The notes under the pieces were generated by a model, which did no database searches, was not told the origin of the DNA, and was given only the letters and a program-made list of their open reading frames with translations. Below are positions 1 to 9,300 of a stretch of DNA of 26,911 nucleotides, in pieces. Every line of letters begins with the position of its first letter. Position 1 is the stretch's first letter. The translations under genes were made by a program, and so were the position numbers. The DNA lies in assembly GCA_937927975.1 (NCBI GenBank), contig CALEZT010000108.1, positions 1 through 26,911 on the forward strand, written 5' to 3'. The stretch is from an uncultured Phycisphaerales bacterium. GTDB lineage: Bacteria > Planctomycetota > Phycisphaerae > Sedimentisphaerales > Anaerobacaceae.

Positions 1-27
1 TCGTGAAGGTCACGCCCTGAATGCGCG

Positions 28-1158
28 TCACTGGAACAGTTGCGGCGCCAACTCGGCCAGGTAGATCCGCCAGACGGGCCAACTGTGGTTGCCTTCGGTC
101 AGACGCCACTGGTGCGTGATGCCCTTGTCCTTGAGCAACGCGACGAAATCCTCGTTTCGTTTGAGCAGGAAATCGTCCTTGCCGCAGGCGATCCAGAGGA
201 GCTTGAGCCTGGCGTTGGCGGACTTGGGGTCTTTCAACAGTTCTGCGATGGCGTCCTGCGACGGAGCGGACGAACTGAAACCTGCGACCCAGCCGAAGCG
301 GTCCAGGTGATTGAGGCCGACCGTCAGCGACTGTCCGCCGCCCATGCTCAGGCCTGCGATGCAGCGGCTCGCGGCGTCCGTCTTGACGCGGTAGTTCGCC
401 TCAACGAACGGCATCACGTCCTGAAGCAAGTCTCGCTCGAAGGCCCCGGTGTTGCCGCCGGGACCGGTGGCCGAACGGTCGCCCGCGTGGCCGTCCATCA
501 TCACGACGACCATGGGACGCGTCTTGCCCTGGGCGATCAGGTTGTCGAGTATCCAATGGGCCTTGCCGTGGACGACCCAGGTCGCCTGGCTGTCGCCGCT
601 GCCGTGCTGAAGGTAAAGCGTGGGGAAACGCTCATCGGCTTTCTGGCCGTAGCCGGGCGGCGTGTAGACGACCAGCTCGCGCAGCCTGCCGAGCGACTTG
701 GAGAAGTAGCTGTGGCTGTGCACCACGCCGTGGGGGACATCCTGGAAATCGTGCACCCGCGGCGGCTGGCCGGGGATGTGCAGAATGCTCGTGCGAGGCT
801 CACGCATCGGCTTGATCGCGGGGTTGCCTGGGTCGATCATCTGCAAGCCGTCCACACGAAAGTTGTACTCCCAAACTCCAGGATCGATCGGCCCGACGGT
901 GACGCTCCACACGTCGCTTTCGCCTTTGGTCATCGCGACGGGCTCTCCGCCCCACTGCGCCGCCACCACCACCTCGGCGGCCTTGGCGGCGCGAAGCCGG
1001 AAGGTGACATGCCGATCCGCGGACACCTCAGGCGATTGCGTCGACACCCGAGGCCCTGCCGGTCCGCGAGCCGCCTGGGCCTTTGCCCAAGAGCCCGCGC
1101 CCAGGATCGCAACCACGGTGATGAACAGAACGACCGGACAAACGCGACGGGACATCAT
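28..1158 (-). CDS. Secreted alpha/beta-hydrolase esterase (feruloyl/enterochelin-esterase-like) with N-terminal E-set domain
   Basis: Predicted 376-residue exported carboxylesterase. Residues 1-30 look like a signal peptide (MMSRR, then a hydrophobic core). Residues 45-130 resemble the early-set/CBM48-like beta-sandwich that precedes many XynZ/Fee1B-type esterases. Residues 150-376 are an esterase-D-like alpha/beta hydrolase. The nucleophile elbow GLSMGGG puts the serine at 271; GKDDF (328-329) and the His in EGNHSW (358) fit the acid and base. The family cleaves ester decorations such as feruloyl or acetyl groups on plant polysaccharide; the substrate here is unknown. The frame is open upstream to 1281, but a GGAG six bases ahead of the ATG at 1158 and the signal peptide favour this start; a second ATG follows directly. 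It is transcribed divergently from the propeller gene at 1362. Fold is sure, specificity is not. Confidence 0.88.
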   Translation of the reverse strand: MMSRRVCPVVLFITVVAILGAGSWAKAQAARGPAGPRVSTQSPEVSADRHVTFRLRAAKAAEVVVAAQWGGEPVAMTKGESDVWSVTVGPIDPGVWEYNFRVDGLQMIDPGNPAIKPMREPRTSILHIPGQPPRVHDFQDVPHGVVHSHSYFSKSLGRLRELVVYTPPGYGQKADERFPTLYLQHGSGDSQATWVVHGKAHWILDNLIAQGKTRPMVVVMMDGHAGDRSATGPGGNTGAFERDLLQDVMPFVEANYRVKTDAASRCIAGLSMGGGQSLTVGLNHLDRFGWVAGFSSSAPSQDAIAELLKDPKSANARLKLLWIACGKDDFLLKRNEDFVALLKDKGITHQWRLTEGNHSWPVWRIYLAELAPQLFQ

Positions 1159-1225
1159 AACCATCTCCAATCCAGCAACTCGCGGCCTGCTGTCGCGCTT
1201 CCCACGGTGGCAAGCACGTTCCACG

Positions 1226-1234
1226 ATTCTACCA
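1226..1234 (-). promoter_or_regulatory. Candidate extended -10 for the esterase gene
   Basis: On the minus strand the sequence reads TGGTAGAAT, a TGn-extended -10 about 68 bases ahead of the esterase ATG at 1158. No clear -35 box accompanies it. Prediction from motif only. Confidence 0.3.
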
Positions 1235-1290
1235 TGCGTCCCCCGGCTGTCCACACAAGAGCACAAAATCAGTGCATTCATCGCGGAATC

Positions 1291-1299
1291 TGGTATAGT
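1291..1299 (+). promoter_or_regulatory. Candidate extended -10 for the PQQ-propeller gene
   Basis: TGGTATAGT is a TGn-extended -10 about 62 bases ahead of the ATG at 1362. The -35 region is weak. With the minus-strand candidate at 1226-1234, the divergent intergenic region would hold back-to-back promoters. Confidence 0.35.
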
Positions 1300-1361
1300 G
1301 GTGGCCGTTGTCGGATCCCAGCCAGTTTGAATCCGCAGTCCTGGTGAGAAAGGGTCGGTTC

Positions 1362-2636
1362 ATGAAACGGATGGTTCGCAGAGAAGGCAAACGCATGGCG
1401 TTGGTTTTCATTTCGTTGCTCGCTGTCGCAGGAATCGCTCAGGCCGAGGATTGGCCGTGCTTCCGCGGGCCCGGCCGGCAGGGACTCTCGCAGGAAAAGG
1501 AGATCCCTACGCAGTGGAGCGCCGAGTCGAACATCAAGTGGAAGACGCCCCTGCCCGGCGAGGGCTGGTCGTCGCCCATCGTGTTGGGAGACGACGTGTT
1601 CGTGACGACCGCCCTCGATGGCGGCAAGTCGCTGCATCTGATTCGCCTGGAGCGCAAGGACGGGAGGATCGTCTGGGACAGGGAAGTCGCGCAGCAGCAG
1701 CCCAAGTACAAGCAGCGGCCCAACTCCTACGCCACCTCCACGCCGATCGCCGATGGGCAGCGGGTTTATGTGGTCGCCTGCGACGGGAAGATCCTCGCGA
1801 CCGACCTCGGCGGCAAGGTCCTCTGGACCAACCACGAGTTCGATTACTACAGCCAGCACGGCCTGGCGGTCTCGCCTGTCCTGTGGGAGGACCTGGTCAT
1901 CGTCGCCTACGACTGGAGCAGCCCGGGGCCCGAGAAGACAGTGGGTTGGCAGACCCCCTGGGACAAAGCCGTGATCCTGGCGGTGGACAAGAACACCGGC
2001 GTCACCCGCTGGCGCGGCAGCCGGGGCAGTTCTCAGATTGCCCACGTCACACCACAGATCGCTGCCGTGGACGGTCACGACCAACTCGTCAGCAGCGCCG
2101 GCGCCGTCGTGCAGGGCTTCGACCTCAAGACGGGCGAGCGGCTCTGGACCGTTTCCAGCCCAGGCGAAGGCGTCGTGCCCTCGGTCGTCGTGGGTGATGG
2201 CCTGGTGTTTACATGCTCCGGATTCGGTCAGGAGACCATTCTCGCGGTCCGTCTCGGCGGCCGGGGCGACATTACCCAGACGCACGTCGCCTGGCGCGTG
2301 ACCGAAGAGGTCCCGCACGTCCCGTCCCTGCTGTACGTCTCGCCTCGCCTGTATTCGATCACGGAGGGCGGGATCGTCAACTGCATCCAGGGCGCCACCG
2401 GCGCAGTCCTCTGGCGAGAGCGTCTGCCCGGCAAGTACTCTGCGTCCCCCGTCTGCGCAGACGGCAAGGTCTACTTCCTCTCGGAGAGCGGAAAAGCCAC
2501 GGTGATTGAGGAAGGACCCCAATACAAGCTCGTCGCCCAGAACGATCTCGGCGAAACCTGCTGCGCCAGTCCCGCGATCTCCCAGGGGAACCTGTTCCTC
2601 CGCACGGACAAGGCCCTCTACTGCATCGGGAAGTAG
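1362..2636 (+). CDS. Secreted PQQ-like beta-propeller repeat protein
   Basis: 424-residue exported protein of the PQQ-binding-like/BamB-like propeller group. A positively charged stretch (MKRMVRREGKR) is followed by a hydrophobic core and AQA cleavage site near residue 28. The mature protein opens with DWPCFRGPGRQG, which I recognise from many planctomycete 'PQQ-binding-like' proteins. Repeats with tryptophan docking motifs follow, including GRIVWDRE, GKVLWTN, GERLWTV and GAVLWRERL. No dehydrogenase active site is evident, so a structural or binding role is more likely than an enzyme. Start: ATG at 1362 has a moderate GGG-containing upstream; ATG at 1395 has a better GAGAAGG seven bases ahead and would leave a short signal peptide. 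The gene converges on the 2830-4407 gene. Confidence 0.85.
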   Translation: MKRMVRREGKRMALVFISLLAVAGIAQAEDWPCFRGPGRQGLSQEKEIPTQWSAESNIKWKTPLPGEGWSSPIVLGDDVFVTTALDGGKSLHLIRLERKDGRIVWDREVAQQQPKYKQRPNSYATSTPIADGQRVYVVACDGKILATDLGGKVLWTNHEFDYYSQHGLAVSPVLWEDLVIVAYDWSSPGPEKTVGWQTPWDKAVILAVDKNTGVTRWRGSRGSSQIAHVTPQIAAVDGHDQLVSSAGAVVQGFDLKTGERLWTVSSPGEGVVPSVVVGDGLVFTCSGFGQETILAVRLGGRGDITQTHVAWRVTEEVPHVPSLLYVSPRLYSITEGGIVNCIQGATGAVLWRERLPGKYSASPVCADGKVYFLSESGKATVIEEGPQYKLVAQNDLGETCCASPAISQGNLFLRTDKALYCIGK

Positions 2637-2644
2637 ACGCCTGC

Positions 2645-2825
2645 GGCCTGGAAATCCGAAACTCGAAGCACGAAATCCGAAACAAATCCGAAGGACCGAA
2701 ACTCAAATGACCGAAACGCTGTCGCTTTTCGGATGACCCGTTTTGGAATTGGGATTTCGAGCCTTCGTGCTTGTTCCGGATTTCGATATTCGGATTTCCA
2801 TATTCGGATTTCGGATTTCCAGGCC
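2645..2825. repeat. Intergenic palindromic repeat with perfect 16-bp inverted ends
   Basis: The ends GGCCTGGAAATCCGAA (2645-2660) and its exact reverse complement (2810-2825) enclose many degenerate copies of GAAATCCGAA/TTCGGATTTC. Read in frame these give FEFRIS-like runs. The element fills the gap between two convergent genes, ending 4 bases before the stop of the next one. It could act as a bidirectional terminator, but it is longer and less U-rich than a simple intrinsic terminator. Confidence 0.8.
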
Positions 2826-2829
2826 TGTT

Positions 2830-4407
2830 CTACTCGCGACCAGCCTGGTACGGAATGCCCGCCTGGGGCGTCGTGTCCGCCTTCGGCGTGGCCGTCGTGA
2901 TGGGCGTCGTGACCGAGGTCTTCCGTGAGCCCCTCGCGACCCGGCCGAGCGTCTCCTTCGTCGCACGCACCGGTTCGACGACCAACTCGGGAACGCTGTA
3001 CGTCCACAGGCAGGACTCGTAGTCCGTCGGGTCTTTCTGCGGCAGCACGAACGGTTGCTGCACCACGCCGTTGGTGTCGACGTAAGCCAGGTACGTCCTT
3101 GTGAACAGACCGTTGTCGCGCTTGCTGCTGAACGCGATCCACCGGCTGTTGCTCGACCAACTGTGCCAGCTCTCGCTCTGGTTGCTGTTGATCCGGAGCC
3201 TGCGAAATGCATACCGGCCGGTCCTCTCTGCGGCGTGGAGGTCGATCACGTACAAATCGCTCCTCCTTCGGTACGCCGGAAAGCACCCATAGTCGCAGAT
3301 CGTCATCATCAGCCATCGTCCGTCGGGACTGATCCGCGGAAGCAGCACGCTGCCGCCCGCATCGTCGCCCGTCAGAACCGTCTCGGCCTGTCCCCACGTC
3401 CCCTGGTTCGGGTCGTAGGGGATCCGCATCAGGTCGTACCGGATCGCGTTGTACTGCTCGGGGATCACGCTGCGGCTCGTCCACGTCAGCGGCGCGCTGC
3501 TGAAATACAGCCAGCGCCCGTCGGGGGACCAGGTCGGATACGTCTCGAGTCGGTCCTTCTTCGCCAGGTCCGGCGCGGTCCCGACCCGCCTGGACTGGGT
3601 GTCGTAATACGCCAGATACGAATCCAGATCGATCACGTCGCGTACCTCCTGGGTGGCCGGATGGAGGAACAGGCTCACCAGCATGTCGGTGTAGACCAGG
3701 ATCTTGCCGCTGGGGTGCCAGGAGGCGTACCCGAACTTCGCGCCGACCTTCTCGACCTGCCCATCCTGGAAGATCAGCGCGCTGGTCTCGGCGCGCGTGC
3801 TGATGAGCATCGTGTCGGTGCGGTTGTCGCGGAACGTGTGACAGTTGACGCACCCACCCTGCACGTAGTCGCTCGTCAAGACCGCGGACTCCTTGAACGT
3901 CCGCAGGTCCCGCTGATAGATGCCCATGTCCCGCCAGGCGGAGTGCACCGGACGAATCCGACGGTACACCAGATGGCTGTCGATATCCTCCTGGGCGACC
4001 GTCATCGAGAACGCATCGTACCGCTGCCATCCCGCGTCGGTCAGCGTGAGCACCTCGAATCGAAGCTCCGCGCCCCGATGAGCCTGGAGCCACTGTCGCC
4101 AGCGCCGCTCGGGCATCGCGATCTTCGACGTTCCGCTCGACACTTCGGTGGGCGGCTCCCGATCCGAGAGGACCCTCACGCGGTACCGCTTGCCCTGCTC
4201 CCGCACTCGAAAATTCAGCGGCGCGATGTTCGGCGGGATCACCACGCCGACGTAATTGGGCTCGATGTGAGGAAGCCGACCGACCACCATGGCCGGGGCC
4301 ACCGACGGGACGAAGGGCGACCCGCCAAGACATGCGACCCCAATCGCAACAAGAACGAGCGTCGCGATCGCAGCAAGCACGAGATGTCGCACGCGCCGGT
4401 TCTTCAT
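2830..4407 (-). CDS. Exported PD40/TolB-like beta-propeller protein with a c-type heme motif (CVNCH)
   Basis: 525 residues. Residues 8-30 form one hydrophobic segment (signal peptide or N-terminal anchor). Residues 150-205 hold MGIYQRDLRTFKES and then GGCVNCHTF, a CxxCH covalent heme-c motif (Cys186, Cys189, His190). Residues about 220-480 are PD40/TolB-like blades (SWHPSGK, TWSPDGRWLYFSS, ISPDGRWLM, SSNSRWIAFSS). The tail is Thr/Pro-rich. I recall the same arrangement in Bacteroides PD40 proteins found beside DUF6057 genes. Periplasmic location is implied because heme c is attached outside the cytoplasm. The start is fixed by ATGA overlap with the upstream gene; the frame stays open to 5106, but that is coding sequence of the neighbour. 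Biochemical role unknown. Confidence 0.85.
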   Translation of the reverse strand: MKNRRVRHLVLAAIATLVLVAIGVACLGGSPFVPSVAPAMVVGRLPHIEPNYVGVVIPPNIAPLNFRVREQGKRYRVRVLSDREPPTEVSSGTSKIAMPERRWRQWLQAHRGAELRFEVLTLTDAGWQRYDAFSMTVAQEDIDSHLVYRRIRPVHSAWRDMGIYQRDLRTFKESAVLTSDYVQGGCVNCHTFRDNRTDTMLISTRAETSALIFQDGQVEKVGAKFGYASWHPSGKILVYTDMLVSLFLHPATQEVRDVIDLDSYLAYYDTQSRRVGTAPDLAKKDRLETYPTWSPDGRWLYFSSAPLTWTSRSVIPEQYNAIRYDLMRIPYDPNQGTWGQAETVLTGDDAGGSVLLPRISPDGRWLMMTICDYGCFPAYRRRSDLYVIDLHAAERTGRYAFRRLRINSNQSESWHSWSSNSRWIAFSSKRDNGLFTRTYLAYVDTNGVVQQPFVLPQKDPTDYESCLWTYSVPELVVEPVRATKETLGRVARGSRKTSVTTPITTATPKADTTPQAGIPYQAGRE

Positions 4408-6302
4408 CGGTTCGCTACCTTCGTACAGAAGTAATAGAAGAAGAAGCTGCCGCGGTAGTCCCTGGCCAGCTCGGGGATCGCGGCGGCCTTGTCGACGCCA
4501 TGGCGATTGACGATAGCGCTGAAGTTCTTGAATCGCCGCTCGATCTCCGGATGGATCGCCAAGGCTTTGAGGATGTCCGTCTTGCCTGTGCCGTAGGCGT
4601 AGATCAGGATCGCCTCCTGCCACAGGGGCGGGACCTGGGCATATCCGAACTCGCCCAGCCGTCCGGCCTGCTGGGCGATCCTGCCCAGGTTGCCCTTGAG
4701 CAGGTTCCAGGCCATCAGGTACTCGAACGCCATGCGGTTGCGGCTGCCCTGCTCCGTCTCGGGCCCGATCAACGCGGTCAGCAACGTCTCGCGTTCGTAG
4801 AACTCCGCGGGCGAACCGGGCCTGAAATAACCGACCCGAAGACGCTGGATCTCCGCATCGGACGAGAGACTCGGGTCCGCGTCGAGTCGAGCCACCTGTT
4901 CGCTCGCCCAGCGATGGTGAAAAAGCGTCCTGCGCAGCGCGCCCAGGTAGATCCGCGCCGCCTCGGTCCTGCCCTTGACCAGGTTCACCGTCGCCAGTCG
5001 CTCCAGGATCAGAGGCTGCTCGCCGAACGTCTCCAGGCACTCGGTCAGGTTCTTCTCCGCCTGGTTCATCAGGCCCAGGTCGATCAGCGTGTCGAACGCG
5101 TGCCAATACTGCACGATGTGGTCGTCGCCCGTGACCAGCAGCGCCTCGTCCGGCTGGGCGTACAGGAACAGGTCGCGTCCGAGCCGGCCCTCGTGATACA
5201 GGGCGCGGTTGATCGCGTTGACAGCGCGCGCCTCAGCGGGGCAGCGATACGCCGCAACGAGAACCTGTGGCCATTGCCGCCGGCAGGCGTAGTGATGCAC
5301 CTCCAGCAAGGCCCGTTGGCCGGCGTCGGTCGAAAGCCACGTAGCCACCCCGCCGATGCCGAACAACGCCAGCGTGCCGAGGGCCCACGCAACGGCCGGC
5401 CTGGGGAAGCGACGCGTTGCCAGTCGCCCTTTGGCGAGGTCCCACAAGCCCGCCGCCAGGACGCCTGCGATGGGGAACAGATACGCGACGTACGCCGCGA
5501 CGATCATCGTCTGTCGCGTGGGCCAGCCCAGGACCCGCCAGGACACAGGCAGCAACTCCGTATAGGCGTTGTCGAGGCTGATGCGAAAGACCAGAACGCC
5601 CAAGACGTATGGCAGGAAGGCCGCGACGAGCGCGTACAGTCCGGCCCGACGCCAGCGTCCGCATCGAAGCTCGTACGCAGCGCAGAGCGCCGCGAACGGC
5701 AACGCCGCAGCCGCGCCCGCCAGGTACAGAATGCCGAAGAGCCCGAGGAAAACGCCCAGAGGACTGCGGGCTCGCGCCGCCGACTGCACATACAGACTCG
5801 CGAACGCCGCGGACGCCAACGCGCCCACAAACAGCGGCAGGTGGTAGCTGTACCTTGCGTACGCGACGACTATCAAGATCGCAGGGACGAACCGCAGCAG
5901 ACGCGCGCCGGGCAGGCCCGCCTTTCGAAGCAGATAGCCGGTGCAGGCGGACAGCGCCCATGTGTGCAGCGTAATGACCGCAGCGCCCGCCCAGGAGAAA
6001 TGGAACATCTGCGATGCGAAAGCCGAGACGTACTGGAGGAATCCGCCGGGCGTTCGCACGGTCTCGAAGAAGAACGGCCACCCCTTGTAGAACACCGGGA
6101 AATTCGTGACCGTGCCGCAACTGGCGATCAGGGCGGGCTTCACCCACAGCCACAGATACGCGAACCCAAGACCGAAGAAGACCACCGTCCTCGCCGGATC
6201 GGCCCAACGCGGACACAGACGGTCCCCCCCACGCGGGTCGCAGGCACGAGGATTCAACGGGCTTGGCCCAACTGCCTTCGTCATACCCCATTTGTAGGAC
6301 AT
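4404..6302 (-). CDS. DUF6057-like polytopic membrane protein with C-terminal TPR-like region
   Basis: 632 residues from the ATG at 6302; an alternative ATG is at 6284, and neither has a good Shine-Dalgarno. Residues 38-322 hold about eight to nine hydrophobic helices, separated by short loops. The early loop TVRTPGGFLQYVSAFASQMF followed by a helix matches my memory of DUF6057 proteins of Bacteroides. Residues 325-632 are soluble and helix-rich with TPR-like periodicity and no recognised catalytic motif. The stop overlaps the start of the heme-motif PD40 gene (ATGA), so the two are translationally coupled and probably work together at the inner membrane. The DUF5107/TPR gene ends 87 bases upstream on the same strand. 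Function unknown; the family name is from memory. Confidence 0.75.
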   Translation of the reverse strand: MSYKWGMTKAVGPSPLNPRACDPRGGDRLCPRWADPARTVVFFGLGFAYLWLWVKPALIASCGTVTNFPVFYKGWPFFFETVRTPGGFLQYVSAFASQMFHFSWAGAAVITLHTWALSACTGYLLRKAGLPGARLLRFVPAILIVVAYARYSYHLPLFVGALASAAFASLYVQSAARARSPLGVFLGLFGILYLAGAAAALPFAALCAAYELRCGRWRRAGLYALVAAFLPYVLGVLVFRISLDNAYTELLPVSWRVLGWPTRQTMIVAAYVAYLFPIAGVLAAGLWDLAKGRLATRRFPRPAVAWALGTLALFGIGGVATWLSTDAGQRALLEVHHYACRRQWPQVLVAAYRCPAEARAVNAINRALYHEGRLGRDLFLYAQPDEALLVTGDDHIVQYWHAFDTLIDLGLMNQAEKNLTECLETFGEQPLILERLATVNLVKGRTEAARIYLGALRRTLFHHRWASEQVARLDADPSLSSDAEIQRLRVGYFRPGSPAEFYERETLLTALIGPETEQGSRNRMAFEYLMAWNLLKGNLGRIAQQAGRLGEFGYAQVPPLWQEAILIYAYGTGKTDILKALAIHPEIERRFKNFSAIVNRHGVDKAAAIPELARDYRGSFFFYYFCTKVANR

Positions 6303-6389
6303 CCGCGAGAGAAAGTCAACCGACGACGTTCGTGGTGTGCCCGTCCGGGCATCTCTTCCCACGCACGGGAAGACAACGCCCTATACGGA

Positions 6390-9300
6390 CTATTGCTTCA
6401 CCGCCTCCGCCTGGGTCCGGGCCCAGACGTGGCTAAGGTTGAGCTTGGAGGCGGCCTCGAACGCCGTCAGGGCCCCGTTCACGTCGCCCTTGCCCAGGCA
6501 GCCCAGGCCGATCGTGTACTGGGCCGAGGCCTGCTGGACCTGGCGGGTCTGCTGCTCGCCGAACTTGGCGAAGAAGTCCGCATCCTCGCCTCGCGTCAGA
6601 CGCTCGACGCCGGTCTTGACCAACTCGTCGAACTCGCCTGCGGCCTCGTCGTCGCGTCCGAGTTTCTTGAGGGCCATCGCCCGGTAGAACCTCGCCTCAG
6701 GCGAACGGAACCCGCCCCGCCGGCCGCCTGCGGTCGCCTCGCCGGCAGCCTTCGCGAAGCACTCCTGGGCCTTCTGTCCCTGACCCATCGCCTCGTAGGC
6801 ACAGCCCGAATAGTAATCGAACTGGGCCGCACGCGGCTCGTTCTGAGGCCGACCGACCGAGAGGTTCTCCGGGTACTCGCCCGCCGCGAGGAAGTCGGCC
6901 AGGGCGTCCTTGGCCTTGCCCGCCTTCAGTCGCGCCAGACCCCGCAACAGCCGCGCGTCCACGTACACGTCGCGGATCTCCCCGCCGCCTTCGCGGACGT
7001 GGAACTGCGTCCTGGCCAGCGCATCGACCGCCTCGTCGTACTTGCCGACCAGGACGTGGGCCAGGATCAGTCGCAGATGGCTGTCGTTTCGCTTCAGCGC
7101 GACCGCCCGATGCTTCTCCAGCATCGCCAGACGACGGACGGGGTCCACGTTGCCCAACTCGTACAGTTCGTCCAGCTCGGTGAGCAGACGCGGGTCCTTT
7201 CCGTTGCAGGCCACCGCTCGCTCGTAGCACTCAATCGCCCTGGCGACATCGTTCTTCGTGCGGTAGCAGGCCCAGCCCAGGTTGCGATGCGCCATCGCGA
7301 ACGAACCGTCGATCGCGACGGAGCGTTCCCAGCACTCGATGGCCTTTTCCGGCTGGATCTCGTACAGCAGGTTGCCCAGGTAGTAGTGGGCCCTGGCGTC
7401 GGTGGGGTTCTTCGCGATCGCGGCCTGCAGGACCGTCGCGGTCTCGGCGCGGAACGGGAAGACATACTCGCTGGGCATTCCGACCGCGTGGTCGTAGAGC
7501 TGCTTGGCCAAGTCCGCGTCGCCCTTCTGCTCATGGAGGTAGCCCAGATAGTAGTAGACCAGGGGCGAGCTGCCCGCCAGGTCGGTCTTGTCGCGGGCGG
7601 CGCGGGTCAGGACCGCCAGGGCATCGTCCCAGAATCCCCAGGCCATGTAGTCCGTCGCCAGCTCCAGGTACGCCTGAAGGTCCCGGCGCATCGCGGACTC
7701 CAGGTCGCGCAGCGTCGCCTCAGCCTTGCCTCGCGAGGCGAACTTCCGCTGCGCCGTCGCCAGCTCGTTTCTCGCCAGGAAGTCCAGCGGGTCCTCAGCG
7801 AGGATCTTGGTCAGGACCGACGCCGCCTCCCTGGGCCTGTCCAGGCGCGTCAGGATCGCGGCCTGCAGGTTCATCGCCCGCGTGTCGGCGGTGTTCGTCG
7901 CGATCGCCTCGGACACCTGCTCCAGCGCCTTGGCGAAGTCGCCCTTGCGAGCCGACAGCTCCGCCAGTTGGTAGTACGACGCCGAGCGGAACGCATAGTC
8001 CCACGAGGCCCGGTAGAGCAGGTCGTACGCCTCGTCCATCTTGCCCTGGGCCCTCAGGGCGATCGCCAGATGGTACAGCGATTCCCCGTCGCGGGTCCGC
8101 GTGTACTCGGCGGTCATTCGCGCCGCCGCACGGCGCAGGTGCTCCTCGGCCTTCTCGTACATCATCCGTCGGTTGTAGCCGATGCCGACGACGGTGTTGG
8201 TCCGCACGTCGTTGGCGTCGCGATTCAGGGCCTCCTCGTAGTAGTCGAACGGATTGACCCGCGGGTTGTGGATCTGCTCGATGCGAAGCCCGGTCAGGTA
8301 CAGCTCCTCAACGGTCGCGATCTCCTTCGGCGACACCGGCGGCTTGACCGTCGCAGGCAGGTTCGGATCGCCGACGATCTCCACCGGTCGGTACGCGATC
8401 AGCGTCTGGCCCGACCTCGTCACGAGACTGGCGGTCAGATCGGTCCTCTCGGTCCCTTCGGGCAGCGAGACCTCCTCGACGAACGGGCTCTCGGGCCCGA
8501 TCGTGATGGTCTTGTCCAGCAGGGTCCGGTCCCCCGCCTGGAGGACCGCGCGGGCCCTGCGGTGTCTGGAGGTCGCGTAGAACCCGAGCCTGGCCTTGCC
8601 CTCGCCCGCCTCCAGGTTCACCGCGGCCTGCGTGTTGGCGTTCTTGAACCCGCCGATGTCGCGGACCGGGTACCAGACCTGCGTGAAGGTCTTGGTCTCG
8701 CGCGGCGCGACCCAGCTATAGTCCGGCTGATTGTCCGACCACGCGCCCACCATCAGTTCCGCGTAGGGACCGTCCTCGTCGGTGAGGATCTTGTCCCACA
8801 TGCGCCCGGTCTGGCCCGGGCTCCACTCCCAGAGCTTGGCCCCGCAGACGATGTGGTGGTCGCCCACGTGAACGGTGCCCGCCTGCCTGGCGTGGTCGTA
8901 GCCACCCATGAAGTCCTCCTGGAGGTCCCAGGCGAAGAACGAGACCGGCTCGGGGTGGTTCTTCCACCAGGACAGGTCCACGCCCTGGTAGTCCACGCCG
9001 CGATAGCGACCGCTGCCGATCGGCCAGTGGGCGAAGTCGTTCTTGGAGTGATAGGTCGCCGCGGTGACGCTGGGCGGAAACAGGATCTGGTAGTCGTCGT
9101 TGACGTGCACCGCGACGTTGGCCCAGTACAGGATCGAGTGCGGCTCGGCCGTGCGGTTGAAGATCTTGACCGTCGCCTCGATGGCGGACGAGCCCGGGCG
9201 CAGCGTCACGCCGATCAGCCACTTCATCCGATGGCGTCGCTCGGTCTCGCCGAACCAGATGGTCTTGCTGCCGTCGGGATTCGAGGCCAGCGTGTAATCG

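Noticed and set aside
4408..5106. N-terminal extension of the heme-motif PD40 protein
   Set aside because: This stretch is the coding sequence of the DUF6057-like gene in another frame; the ATGA overlap and signal anchor fix the start at 4407.
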